From Paenibacillus hemerocallicola (GTDB lineage Bacteria > Bacillota > Bacilli > Paenibacillales > NBRC-103111): a stretch of 32,745 nucleotides of DNA. A program made the translations under genes and the position numbers. The first letter of the stretch is position 1; the number at the start of each line of letters is the position of its first letter. The stretch covers positions 1-32,745 of the forward strand of contig NZ_VDCQ01000092.1 of the NCBI RefSeq assembly GCF_006265175.1, written 5' to 3'. Positions 16,901 to 22,825 of this stretch are shown here, in pieces. The notes beneath the pieces are model-generated. The model worked only from the letters and a program-made list of their open reading frames with translations. It did not search any database and was not told where the DNA came from.

Positions 16901-17486
16901 GCTCGAAGCCATGCCGCTTCATCAGCTGGCAGAAGAGCCGGATTTAAGCGAGGTGACCGTGGCGGGGATGATTGTATACTGCAACAACTTCCTGACCCAA
17001 AAAGGTCAGGCCATGGCTTTCGTGGAGCTGGAGGATCGCATCGAAAAGGTCAAGGTCGTCATTTTTCCGGAAATCTGGAAGCAATATGGAAGCCATGTAC
17101 AGAAGGAGCGCCTCATGCTCATTCGCGGCAAGCTGCAGCAGCAAGATGCCGGCGTCAAGCTGCTGGCCGACCGCCTTGCCCCATTGGACGTGCCCAGTGC
17201 GCGCGAGACCGCGCTGCGCTGGCGCACCGCACCAATGTCACGCCCAGCCGCCGGCTCGAGGCCATGCGTTTTCTTGAAGATCGATGCTGCTCATGAAAAC
17301 ACGCAAAGCCTGAGCAAGCTGAAACAGTTGCTTCAGCAGCACAAAGGTCCACTCGGCGTCATTCTTTACTACGAGCGGAGTAAGAATTCCATACGCTTAA
17401 GCGAGCAGTACAGTATCAAGCCGTCTCCACAGCTGGTTCAAGCGATCGAGGCGCTGCTCGGACCGCAATCTGTTAAATTAAAATAA
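13917..17486 (+). CDS. dnaE: DNA polymerase III alpha subunit DnaE
   Basis: This is a family C replicative polymerase. In Bacillota DnaE extends RNA primers before handing over to PolC. The product of 1,189 residues is full: PHP domain with intact HLHVHSEYSLLDG and LTDHGVMYG; palm with acidic residues in PDIDIDFDD (about 413-421) and GPGRGSSAGSL before it; the beta-clamp and helix-hairpin-helix part; and a C-terminal OB fold (VTVAGMIVYCNNFLTQKGQ). Two short insertions (near GWSRDGRHEDD and HPRQSSEEQTVG) make it longer than the B. subtilis enzyme. The start is ATG 13917, with AGGGATGAG just upstream. The neighbours are relics and a resistance module rather than housekeeping genes, so this could be a second or relocated copy; the window cannot tell. 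Confidence 0.95.
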   Translation: MERFVHLHVHSEYSLLDGAARIEDLASHAAELGMTSLALTDHGVMYGAVPFYKACTERGIKPIIGCEAYFTAGSIRDKGSRQNQPVYHLILLAKNESGYQNLMKLISIGHLEGFPYKPRIDAERLTEYAEGLICLSSCLGGEISQHLLHARHAEAKLAAERYRNIFGDDFFLELQDHGLTEQKKVMCDMIALSRETGIPLIVTNDVHYIKASDQAVQDVLNCIGTGKTLDDTDRLRFTTDQLYLKSGEEMRRLFAHVPEALANTAVVADRCDLKLEFGGSISPEFQPIPEGLTAGGYLAELCWQGLAARYGWSRDGRHEDDVGVTVDASYRRMIEERLQYELTVIEKMGYSDYFLIVWDFIRFAHERGIATGPGRGSSAGSLVAYTLNITDVDPIRYGLLFERFLNPERVSMPDIDIDFDDLRREEVIAYVTEKYGKDHVAQIITFGTMAAKAALRDVGRIMNLPSNDVDRVARMINGPIGIKLQEALTVNPELRALAAKQPKIAELLDTAIRVEGLPRHVSTHASGVVISREPLNRYVPLQEGAEGTALTQYSMEHLEAIGLLKVDFLGVRMLSVIERTLRWIRDWDGCEIDLRKLPEDDPATYAMLCRGETAAVFQLESASFRRVLKEMKPSEFEDIISVSALHRPGPMEFIPKYMKTKHGEIEPEYHHPSLEPILRDTYGIILYQEQIMHIAAKMAGFSLGEADLLLRAVRKKKREVLNEVRTHFIRGSLREGYSEADANKVYDMIVRYADYGFPRSHATAYAVLTFRTAWLKAHYPVPFMAATLASIMGSHRKVAEYIDECRRMKIAVLPPDVNESKEAFIPVHPRQSSEEQTVGLNAESLNEDTDAGSIRFGLAAIKNVGTQAIEAIIRERNGAPYKDLLDFIRRVDLRVCNKRVIESLILGGAFDSLPGHRAQLLAVLERMIEAVLKWKKEREELQLHLLGLTEEVNWTIEYPDVTPYTQLQKLAQERELLGMFISGHPLDAYEPLLQELEAMPLHQLAEEPDLSEVTVAGMIVYCNNFLTQKGQAMAFVELEDRIEKVKVVIFPEIWKQYGSHVQKERLMLIRGKLQQQDAGVKLLADRLAPLDVPSARETALRWRTAPMSRPAAGSRPCVFLKIDAAHENTQSLSKLKQLLQQHKGPLGVILYYERSKNSIRLSEQYSIKPSPQLVQAIEALLGPQSVKLK

Positions 17487-18047
17487 GTGGGACTATTTGT
17501 CCTAGTAGCCTGCTAAAAAATCGATTTTTGCACCATATAAAGTCAAAATCCTACCCTCAAACCCGAACGTCGAAAGCAGGATGTTCAGTGAAACACTGAT
17601 CGGCATGGATCAAGGAATTTGCAAAACGTATGATCATAGGGGCTCAAAATCCATATGATCTCGAAAAACCTGAACATATTGGAAGTACTTCTATTCAGAG
17701 ACCAGAGGCCAAGCCGATCATATTGATATAAAGTGGAGGGTTCATTGGATCAGATCTAATTAAGAAGGCGGTAAGACCAAATTGTTGAACTTTTGAAAAT
17801 AAGAAAAAGAAGAACCAGAAGATGACGTTCCAAATTCATCACCAGAAATTGGAGCGAAATCACGGCTTGACTGGGTGGAGCAGACCTCACAACGATCCGC
17901 TTTTGACACATTGGTCATCGGCCGAAACCGCTCATGTACCGGGTAAAAGCGCGACGCGCGTACCTTGCCCTCGCCAAGCAAAGCTGACTCTGCTTTCGGG
18001 TGCTACGCCAGGGAACAACTACAACGACATTACGAACGGAATACGAA
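17487..18047 (+). other. Decayed, gene-free stretch with possible relics
   Basis: No intact gene is visible. One frame, 17609-17731, reads IKEFAKRMIIGAQNPYDLEK and on to a TAA; it looks like genuine protein but matches no family I recognise and has no start or ribosome binding site. Near 17920-17988 a frame reads RPKPLMYRVKARRAYLALAKQ before a stop, resembling the middle of IS5-type transposases (the KPRTYR-KAR-YL-AK segment). A 14-bp palindrome AAAAATCGATTTTT lies at 17516-17529. Base composition is more AT-rich than in the housekeeping genes. I read this as the remains of one or more mobile elements. Confidence 0.45.
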
Positions 18048-18076
18048 TTGACGGTTTCAGTCGTCGATGTTAAGAT
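18048..18076 (+). promoter_or_regulatory. Sigma-A promoter of the ABC-F/MFS module
   Basis: TTGACG (18048-18053), 17 bases, TAAGAT (18071-18076). Transcription would begin near 18083, giving a leader RNA of about 400 nt before the ABC-F gene. The leader contains two short ORFs, two terminators and a stem covering the ribosome binding site. Confidence 0.75.
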
Positions 18077-18111
18077 ACAACTGAACAATAATCAGGAGGG
18101 TTGCGATCAAT

Positions 18112-18138
18112 GTGGTTCACTCTATGCGCTTAAGATAA
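18112..18138 (+). CDS. Leader peptide MVHSMRLR (macrolide-stalling type)
   Basis: GTG start at 18112, stop TAA at 18136-18138; GGAGGG (18095-18100) is 11 bases upstream. The peptide MVHSMRLR matches, residue for residue from position 3, the start of the ErmD leader (MTHSMRLR) and, except at positions 2 and 3, the Mef/Msr leader MTASMRLR. In those, erythromycin-bound ribosomes stall at the R-L-R (+x+) motif with Leu7 in the P site. Here R6-L7-R8 falls in the same register and the stop overlaps the 5' arm of a terminator stem. An ATG at 18110 in another frame would give MWFTLCA and has a slightly better spacing, but has no known counterpart. Confidence 0.75.
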   Translation: MVHSMRLR

Positions 18139-18198
18139 GCACTCAAGAAAAAGCGGATTTTACCACTTGTGTGGGCTTTTTTTGAGCTGCTTATTTTT
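18137..18198 (+). terminator. Attenuator terminator after the first leader peptide
   Basis: AAGCACTCAAGAAAAAGC (18137-18154) pairs with GCTTTTTTTGAGCTGCTT (18175-18192): about 17 pairs, one of them G-T, with two single-base bulges. ATTTTT follows (18193-18198). A ribosome stalled on the R-L-R codons (18127-18135) would cover the 5' arm and prevent the stem, allowing read-through. Confidence 0.75.
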
Positions 18199-18277
18199 GC
18201 GCATGAGAACATTGATCGCGGTCCGGACGGTATTTTTTGCTGTACCTTCTTTTGCTGTGTTCTGAAGCGTAATTTAT

Positions 18278-18318
18278 GCAGACCCAAGCCCGCATATGGA
18301 CTTGAGTCTGCTTTTTTT
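18278..18318 (+). terminator. Second terminator in the leader
   Basis: GCAGACCCAAG (18278-18288) pairs with CTTGAGTCTGC (18301-18311), one mismatch, then seven T. It lies between the promoter and the ABC-F gene, about 80 bases after the first terminator. What would let polymerase pass it is not obvious from the sequence; a weak start of transcription further on is possible but not supported. Confidence 0.85.
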
Positions 18319-18377
18319 ATTGTTTAAAACGTTTGGCAAATTCTAGATTCATTACTATTCAGAGAAAAGGAATTATG

Positions 18378-18413
18378 ATGATGCAGGGCAAACACTGGTA
18401 CTTCTTTATTTGA
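18378..18413 (+). CDS. Second leader peptide [11 protein letters not shown]
   Basis: A short ORF of 11 codons ends at TGA 18411-18413. AAAAGGA (18365-18371) provides a ribosome binding site; three successive ATGs (18375, 18378, 18381) are in frame, and spacing favours 18378 or 18381. The peptide ends in a strongly aromatic stretch, WYFFI. Its stop lies two bases before CTCCTT, the anti-Shine-Dalgarno arm of a stem that covers the ABC-F ribosome binding site. This is the geometry of translational attenuators such as those of erm and cat genes. The peptide is not one I recognise. Confidence 0.6.
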   Translation: MMQGKHWYFFI

Positions 18414-18415
18414 TG

Positions 18416-18479
18416 CTCCTTTCGCAAGTCCGCAGGAAAGCTTGCGAACGGAAATCAGAAGCTGCGGTTCGAAGGAGGA
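18416..18479 (+). promoter_or_regulatory. Stem covering the ABC-F ribosome binding site, with competing hairpin
   Basis: Form A: CTCCTT (18416-18421) pairs with AAGGAG (18472-18477), CG (18423-18424) with CG (18470-18471), AA with TT, and CCGCAG (18430-18435) with CTGCGG (18462-18467), 16 pairs with small bulges on one side. This hides the Shine-Dalgarno AAGGAGG. Form B: TTCGCAAG (18421-18428) pairs perfectly with CTTGCGAA (18441-18448). The two forms share 18421-18428 and exclude each other; B leaves the ribosome binding site free. Confidence 0.65.
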
Positions 18480-18486
18480 TCATTTC

Positions 18487-19947
18487 ATGTTATTGATAAA
18501 AGCGGAAAGTATATATGTGGAATATTTGGGGCGCGACGTGCTCGATATCGACCAGTTGGAGTTGTACGATTACGATCGGATTGGTCTTGTTGGCGCGAAC
18601 GGAGCTGGAAAAAGCACATTGCTCAAAGCGTTGCTGGGCCAAATCCCCTTACAGCAAGGCAAGATCAAGAGGGAAGGGACGTTCACCTACATTCCTCAGT
18701 TGGAAGAGGTGATTGTCCAAGATGTGCAGGATTACGCCATTATGGGCAGATTAGGCGTCGACCGCGTGCAAACGGAGTCCATGAGTGGCGGGGAAGAGAC
18801 ACGGCTAAAGATTGCGCGAGCGCTGTCTGAAGAGGCGCACGGCATTATTGCCGACGAGCCGACATGCCATCTGGACCGGGAAGGCATCGACTTTCTCGTA
18901 AACCGGCTCAAACATTACGCTGGAGCTTTGCTCGTCATCAGTCATGATCGCTATTTCCTGGACCGTGTCGTCGATAAGATCTGGGAGCTGAAAGACGGAA
19001 GAATCACCGAATATTGGGGTGGCTATACCGACTATCTGGCACAAAAGGAAGAGGAGCGACAAAGACAGGCTACCCAATACAAGCAATATGTAGCGGAACG
19101 GGAGCGATTGGAACAGGCGATCGAGGAAAAGAAAAGTCAAGCCCGCAAGCTTGATCAAAGGACCAAAGGGGCCGACAGAGAAAACAGCACGGATAGCGGC
19201 GGACGCCTTGGTCATCAGAAATCCCAGGGCAGCAAGCAGAAGAAGCTCCATAACGCTGCCCAAAATATGGAGCGAAGAATCGAAGCGCTGGGAGAGGTTG
19301 ACGCGCCCGAAGCCATACGCAGCGTGCAGTTCCGTCAGAGCAAAGCGCTGGAATTGCACAATCCATTTCCGATTGTGGGCAAAGATCTCCACAAACGGTT
19401 CGGGGACAAGGTGATTTTCGACAACGTGTCTTTCCAGATCCCGCTCGGCAGCAAGCTCGCGATCACCGGCGCCAACGGGGTCGGAAAAACCACGTTGTTC
19501 AACATGATCAGAGATCGGGAGAACGGGATTACGATATCTCCCAAAGCGGAAATCGGCTGCTTTGTCCAAACCGGCTACAAGTTCGAGCGAAATCAGAACG
19601 TCATGGCCTTCATGCAGGAAAATTGCGAATATCCCGTTTCGGACATTCGGGCGGTACTTGCGTCAATGGGATTCACGCATCAGGATATTCGCAAAGAACT
19701 AGCCGTATTAAGCGGTGGAGAAATCATCAAGCTCCAGTTAGCCAAATTGCTGCTTGGGCGCTACAACATCCTGCTTATGGACGAACCGAGCAATTTTCTG
19801 GATATTCCCGTCGTGGAAGCACTGGAGACTATGATGCAAAATTACCTGGGCACCATCGTATTTATATCCCACGATGCGCGTCTGATCGAAGGCGTTGCCG
19901 ATCAGGTGTACGAAGTAAAGAACGGTCGGCTTGTTCGATTAAAGTAA
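18487..19947 (+). CDS. ABC-F ribosomal protection protein, Msr(D)-like
   Basis: This cytosolic ABC-F ATPase of 486 residues is of the type that enters the ribosomal E site and displaces macrolides and related drugs. It has no membrane segments. Domain 1: Walker [10 protein letters not shown] (36-44), signature MSGGE (99-103), Walker B with catalytic E124 (ADEPT), SHDR (152-155). A charged linker, about 180-290, is the antibiotic-resistance domain. Domain 2: GANGVGKT (328-335), LSGGE (408-412), MDEPSN (431-436). Resemblance to streptococcal Msr(D) runs along the whole chain ([31 protein letters not shown]-like, ISPKAEIG). Start ATG 18487 follows AAGGAGG by 8 bases. The leader carries two candidate drug-sensing switches, and a Mef-like transporter follows. 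The exact drug range cannot be read from sequence. Confidence 0.9.
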   Translation: MLLIKAESIYVEYLGRDVLDIDQLELYDYDRIGLVGANGAGKSTLLKALLGQIPLQQGKIKREGTFTYIPQLEEVIVQDVQDYAIMGRLGVDRVQTESMSGGEETRLKIARALSEEAHGIIADEPTCHLDREGIDFLVNRLKHYAGALLVISHDRYFLDRVVDKIWELKDGRITEYWGGYTDYLAQKEEERQRQATQYKQYVAERERLEQAIEEKKSQARKLDQRTKGADRENSTDSGGRLGHQKSQGSKQKKLHNAAQNMERRIEALGEVDAPEAIRSVQFRQSKALELHNPFPIVGKDLHKRFGDKVIFDNVSFQIPLGSKLAITGANGVGKTTLFNMIRDRENGITISPKAEIGCFVQTGYKFERNQNVMAFMQENCEYPVSDIRAVLASMGFTHQDIRKELAVLSGGEIIKLQLAKLLLGRYNILLMDEPSNFLDIPVVEALETMMQNYLGTIVFISHDARLIEGVADQVYEVKNGRLVRLK

Positions 19948-19986
19948 TGCGAAAAGGCGATGAGCAGAATAAAGGAGAAATCATTC

Positions 19987-21204
19987 ATGCATAGACAATG
20001 GAAGAAAACATTCGTATTGATTTTCAGCGGACAAATCTTTTCAATTTTAACGTCCGCTATGGTTCAGTTTTCAATTATCTGGCATTTGACCGAGACAACA
20101 GGTTCGGCTGCCGTGCTGATGGTCGCAGGTTTCGCCGGCTTCCTGCCGCAAGCGCTCCTGGGCCCGTTCATCGGTGTCTGGCTTGATCGATGGAATCGTA
20201 AGCTTACGATGATGGTTGCGGATAGCGTCATTGCGTTTTCCAGTTTGGTTCTGGGCGCCTGGTTCTTATGGGCCGATCCGAGTCTGTGGATCGTATATGC
20301 GATACTGTTCATTCGATCGGCAGCAACATCCTTCCATGCTCCGTCGTTCCAGGCCGCGATTCCGCTGATTGCACCGGAGGAACAATATACCAAGGTAGCC
20401 GGCTGGCATCAGTTGGTGTTCTCGGCGTCCAACGTACTCGGACCGGCGCTTGGAATAGCGGTTTACTCGGCAACTTCCTTAGGTATGGTACTGCTCTTGG
20501 ATGTGGCAGGCGCTCTATTGGCCAACCTTATGCTACTGCTGGTCAAGATTCATCAACCGAAGCCGGAGGCCGTTCAAGCGCCTTCGTTTCGAAAGGAATT
20601 TACTCTCGGCTGGAAAGCGTTCCTTTCTGTGAAGCCTGTTGTCACGATTACGGTCGCAATGGCTGTCTTTAGCGTTTTTTTTATGCCTCTTGCCATGCTT
20701 TTTCCCCTAATAACGCTGTCGCACTTCAACCGCGGGGGGTATAGCGCTAGCTTGATTGAGGCGGTGTTCGGCATGGGCATGATACTTGGCGGCGCATTGT
20801 TGTCGGTTCTTGCTTCTAAATGGAGGGATTCCACGTATATGAGCCTTAGTTTAGGCGCGATTGGATTCGCCTGCGTCCTGAGCGGGGTGGTCGGAAGTGA
20901 AGCTTTCCTTGCTTTTGCCGTCTTGTCTTTCATCATGGGTGCAGCTGCTCCTTTGTTCAATGGTCCCTATATGGCGATGATTCAGAAGTCATATGAACCT
21001 GGAAAATTAGGGCGCGTTCTCTCATTTGTCACGAGCATTGGACTGTTGGCCTCCCCGATCGGACTGGCGCTGGCGGGACCGGTCGTCGAACGTTTCGGGG
21101 TTCAAATGTGGTTCTTTTGGTCGGGGATTGTCGTGGCTGTGATCGGAATTTATCTATTCCTCAAGTTTCATAGCACAGGCAAAGAGCAAAGACTCGGTCA
21201 GTAA
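19987..21204 (+). CDS. MFS efflux transporter, Mef-like
   Basis: This membrane protein of about 405 residues belongs to the major facilitator superfamily, with some 12 helices. The first half shows family features: SAMVQFSIIWHLTETTGSAAVLM, the loop 2-3 motif GVWLDRWNRKLTMM, and FIRSAATSFHAPSFQAAIPL. Resemblance to macrolide exporters Mef(A)/Mef(E) is visible in these segments and in LGRVLSFVTSIGLLASPIGL. ATG 19987 is used because AAAGGAG (19971-19977) lies 9 bases upstream. The gene begins 39 bases after the ABC-F stop with no terminator between, so the two should share an mRNA. Mef with Msr(D) is the known streptococcal pairing, but there mef comes first. A terminator follows at 21257. Confidence 0.85.
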   Translation: MHRQWKKTFVLIFSGQIFSILTSAMVQFSIIWHLTETTGSAAVLMVAGFAGFLPQALLGPFIGVWLDRWNRKLTMMVADSVIAFSSLVLGAWFLWADPSLWIVYAILFIRSAATSFHAPSFQAAIPLIAPEEQYTKVAGWHQLVFSASNVLGPALGIAVYSATSLGMVLLLDVAGALLANLMLLLVKIHQPKPEAVQAPSFRKEFTLGWKAFLSVKPVVTITVAMAVFSVFFMPLAMLFPLITLSHFNRGGYSASLIEAVFGMGMILGGALLSVLASKWRDSTYMSLSLGAIGFACVLSGVVGSEAFLAFAVLSFIMGAAAPLFNGPYMAMIQKSYEPGKLGRVLSFVTSIGLLASPIGLALAGPVVERFGVQMWFFWSGIVVAVIGIYLFLKFHSTGKEQRLGQ

Positions 21205-21256
21205 TCGAAATGATCGTCTCATCGGCATCCCGACTTTAGTGCACTAGAATAGAGGC

Positions 21257-21283
21257 AGTCTAGTCAGTCTAGACTTTATTTTT
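21257..21283 (+). terminator. Terminator of the ABC-F/MFS operon
   Basis: AGTCTAG (21257-21263) pairs with CTAGACT (21269-21275) around TCAGT, followed by TTATTTTT. Confidence 0.75.
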
Positions 21284-21314
21284 GGGTCCTGGGCTGCCTT
21301 CAGTTTTTATAGGT

Positions 21315-21346
21315 AGTATTTGCCATTTAGGTATAAGGCAAATACT
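21315..21346 (+). repeat. 10-bp perfect inverted repeat before the IS relics
   Basis: AGTATTTGCC (21315-21324) and GGCAAATACT (21337-21346) enclose 12 bases. It sits just before the first recognisable transposase sequence and may mark an old junction; no target duplication was found. Confidence 0.5.
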
Positions 21347-21356
21347 GAGCGGCCTT

Positions 21357-22128
21357 GATGCTGAAGATGAAGGGAACCGACACGTTCCTGGATCAAAGTA
21401 TTCGGTACGCGCGGCGTATCACGGACCGCAAGCTCCTCGTCCGCATGCGGGTAACGACAGTTTGGACAATTTGCATGTGTGCCACCGGCATCCCGGCACG
21501 GACTACATCATCAAGGTGAACCTTCGCAAAACACCGAAGGAGATGTGGCTAACCATCGCCGAAACGAAAGGAATCGCGTGCCAGCAACGGGAAGGAATAA
21601 CCGAATATGTCGACGCGATCGAATTCAAAGAAAAAGGATTCGACGGCAAGCTGCGGCAAGTGTTTCATGTGATCCAGCGAACGATGGACGGACGGCCAAC
21701 TGCTGCTCATCCCCGAGATCGAGGTTCATGTGTACTGGACCTCGCTACGTTGCGCGCCATGGCGCGTGATCGAACTGTATCGTGACCACGGTACAAGCGA
21801 GCAGTTTCACAGCGAGATTAAAACCGACCTGGATCTGGAGCGTTTACCCGCCGGGAAATTCGCCACCAACGATCTGGTATTGCATGCGGGATTGTTTGCT
21901 TACAACCTTCTCCGCATCATGGGGCAAGAAAGTCTCCGAAAGGACGATGCGCCGATCCGCGGCAATGTAAAACGCCGACGTATCCGCATGGTCATCCAGA
22001 ACATCATGTACATGGCGGCGCGTTTCGTCGGTCATGCTAGGCGGACTTTTGTCGAATTCAACTGCAGGAAATATGCGAAAAACGGCCAAAACCCTTGCAG
22101 ACGGAGTGAACAACCATGTTTCAAATGA
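21357..22128 (+). pseudogene. IS1380-family transposase remnant
   Basis: The C-terminal two thirds of a DDE transposase can be pieced together from shifted frames. Segments are TDTFLDQSIRYARRITDR, then GNDSLDNLHV and a middle region up to QRTMDGR, and finally VIELYRDHGTSEQFHSEIKT with DLDLERLPAGKFATNDLVLH and LFAYNLLRI, the characteristic C-terminal part of IS1380 elements including the glutamate of EQFHSEIK. There are at least two frameshifts (near 21440 and 21700) and the N-terminal part is missing. The element cannot be active. Confidence 0.8.
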
Positions 22129-22690
22129 ATGAAAACACACCCAAATTGTTAGAAGATTTCCACCTGCCCTATTGCGGAAAACTGAACCCGGAGAATCGCC
22201 GGGTTCAACTGTCGAAGTTGATCCCCTGGGACAAAGTGGAAGGGAAATAACGGACGCCTTCCGCTCCCCCGTGATGGGACAAAAGGCGTATTCGGTTCGG
22301 GTTGCGCTCGGCGGTTTGATCATCAAGGAACGGCTTTGCTTGAGCGATCGGGAGACGACCCTGCAGATCATGGAAAACCCGTACCTACAATTCTTCCTCG
22401 GATTTCCGGGCTATCTCGATCAAGAGCCGTTTCACCATTCGCTCCTGACGCATTTTCGAGCCCGTCTGGGAGCGGACATTCTGGCCGAGATCAATGATTG
22501 GATCGCCACGGAGAGCCTTGCTTCAAAACCGAAAGAAAAAGACGACAAGAACGATGACGACAACGATCCGGACAATGGGCAGCTTGCTTTGGAAGTCGGG
22601 AGGCGTTCACAGTTCCGGAGCCGGAGGAACGCTCGGCCAAACCGGTGCGTCGGCCGAGCCTCAAACCGAATCGAAGACGAAAATTAGTTC
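22116..22690 (+). pseudogene. IS5-type transposase remnant (N-terminal part)
   Basis: ATG 22116 opens MFQMNENTPKLLEDFHLPYC, then GKLNPENRRVQLSKLIPWDK. After a frameshift near 22250 the frame continues DAFRSPVMGQKAYSVRVALG, LSDRETTLQIMENPYLQFFL and FHHSLLTHFRARLG, which is the conserved N-terminal region (DUF772-like) of one group of IS5-type transposases. The catalytic DDE part is absent. Its start overlaps the end of the IS1380 remnant, so one element probably inserted into or beside the other before both decayed. An acidic run (KEKDDKNDDDNDPDNG) ends the readable part. Confidence 0.75.
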
Positions 22691-22761
22691 TAAAGTCCTT
22701 GAAATAATCGAAAATAGGTAAAAAATTACATTACATCTGTCACTATCAATGACAATCCGGC

Positions 22762-22800
22762 AAAAGGTATAATGATACTATGTGTATCATTATACCTTTT
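22762..22800 (+). promoter_or_regulatory. 16-bp perfect inverted repeat over the promoter of the giant gene
   Basis: AAAAGGTATAATGATA (22762-22777) and TATCATTATACCTTTT (22785-22800) are exact complements around CTATGTG. The left arm contains a perfect -10 hexamer TATAAT (22768-22773), with a weak -35 (TATCAA, 22744-22749, spacing 18). Start of transcription would fall in the loop, so the repeat is more likely a protein-binding site than an mRNA hairpin. It could also be a terminator for the IS side. Confidence 0.6.
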
Positions 22801-22825
22801 GATCGTCGGACAGGAGTTGCGATGG

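Noticed and set aside
12258-18090. Shared AACTGAACAAT at 12258 and near 18079
   Set aside because: The match is about 11 bases and AT-rich; it is probably chance and does not extend.
18110-18133. Alternative leader frame MWFTLCA from ATG 18110
   Set aside because: Spacing to the ribosome binding site is good, but the overlapping GTG frame gives MVHSMRLR in exact register with known macrolide leaders and ends at the terminator arm. It is kept only as an alternative.
17822-18185. Short plus-strand frames before the ABC-F leader
   Set aside because: They have no ribosome binding site or family resemblance and cross the promoter and first attenuator.
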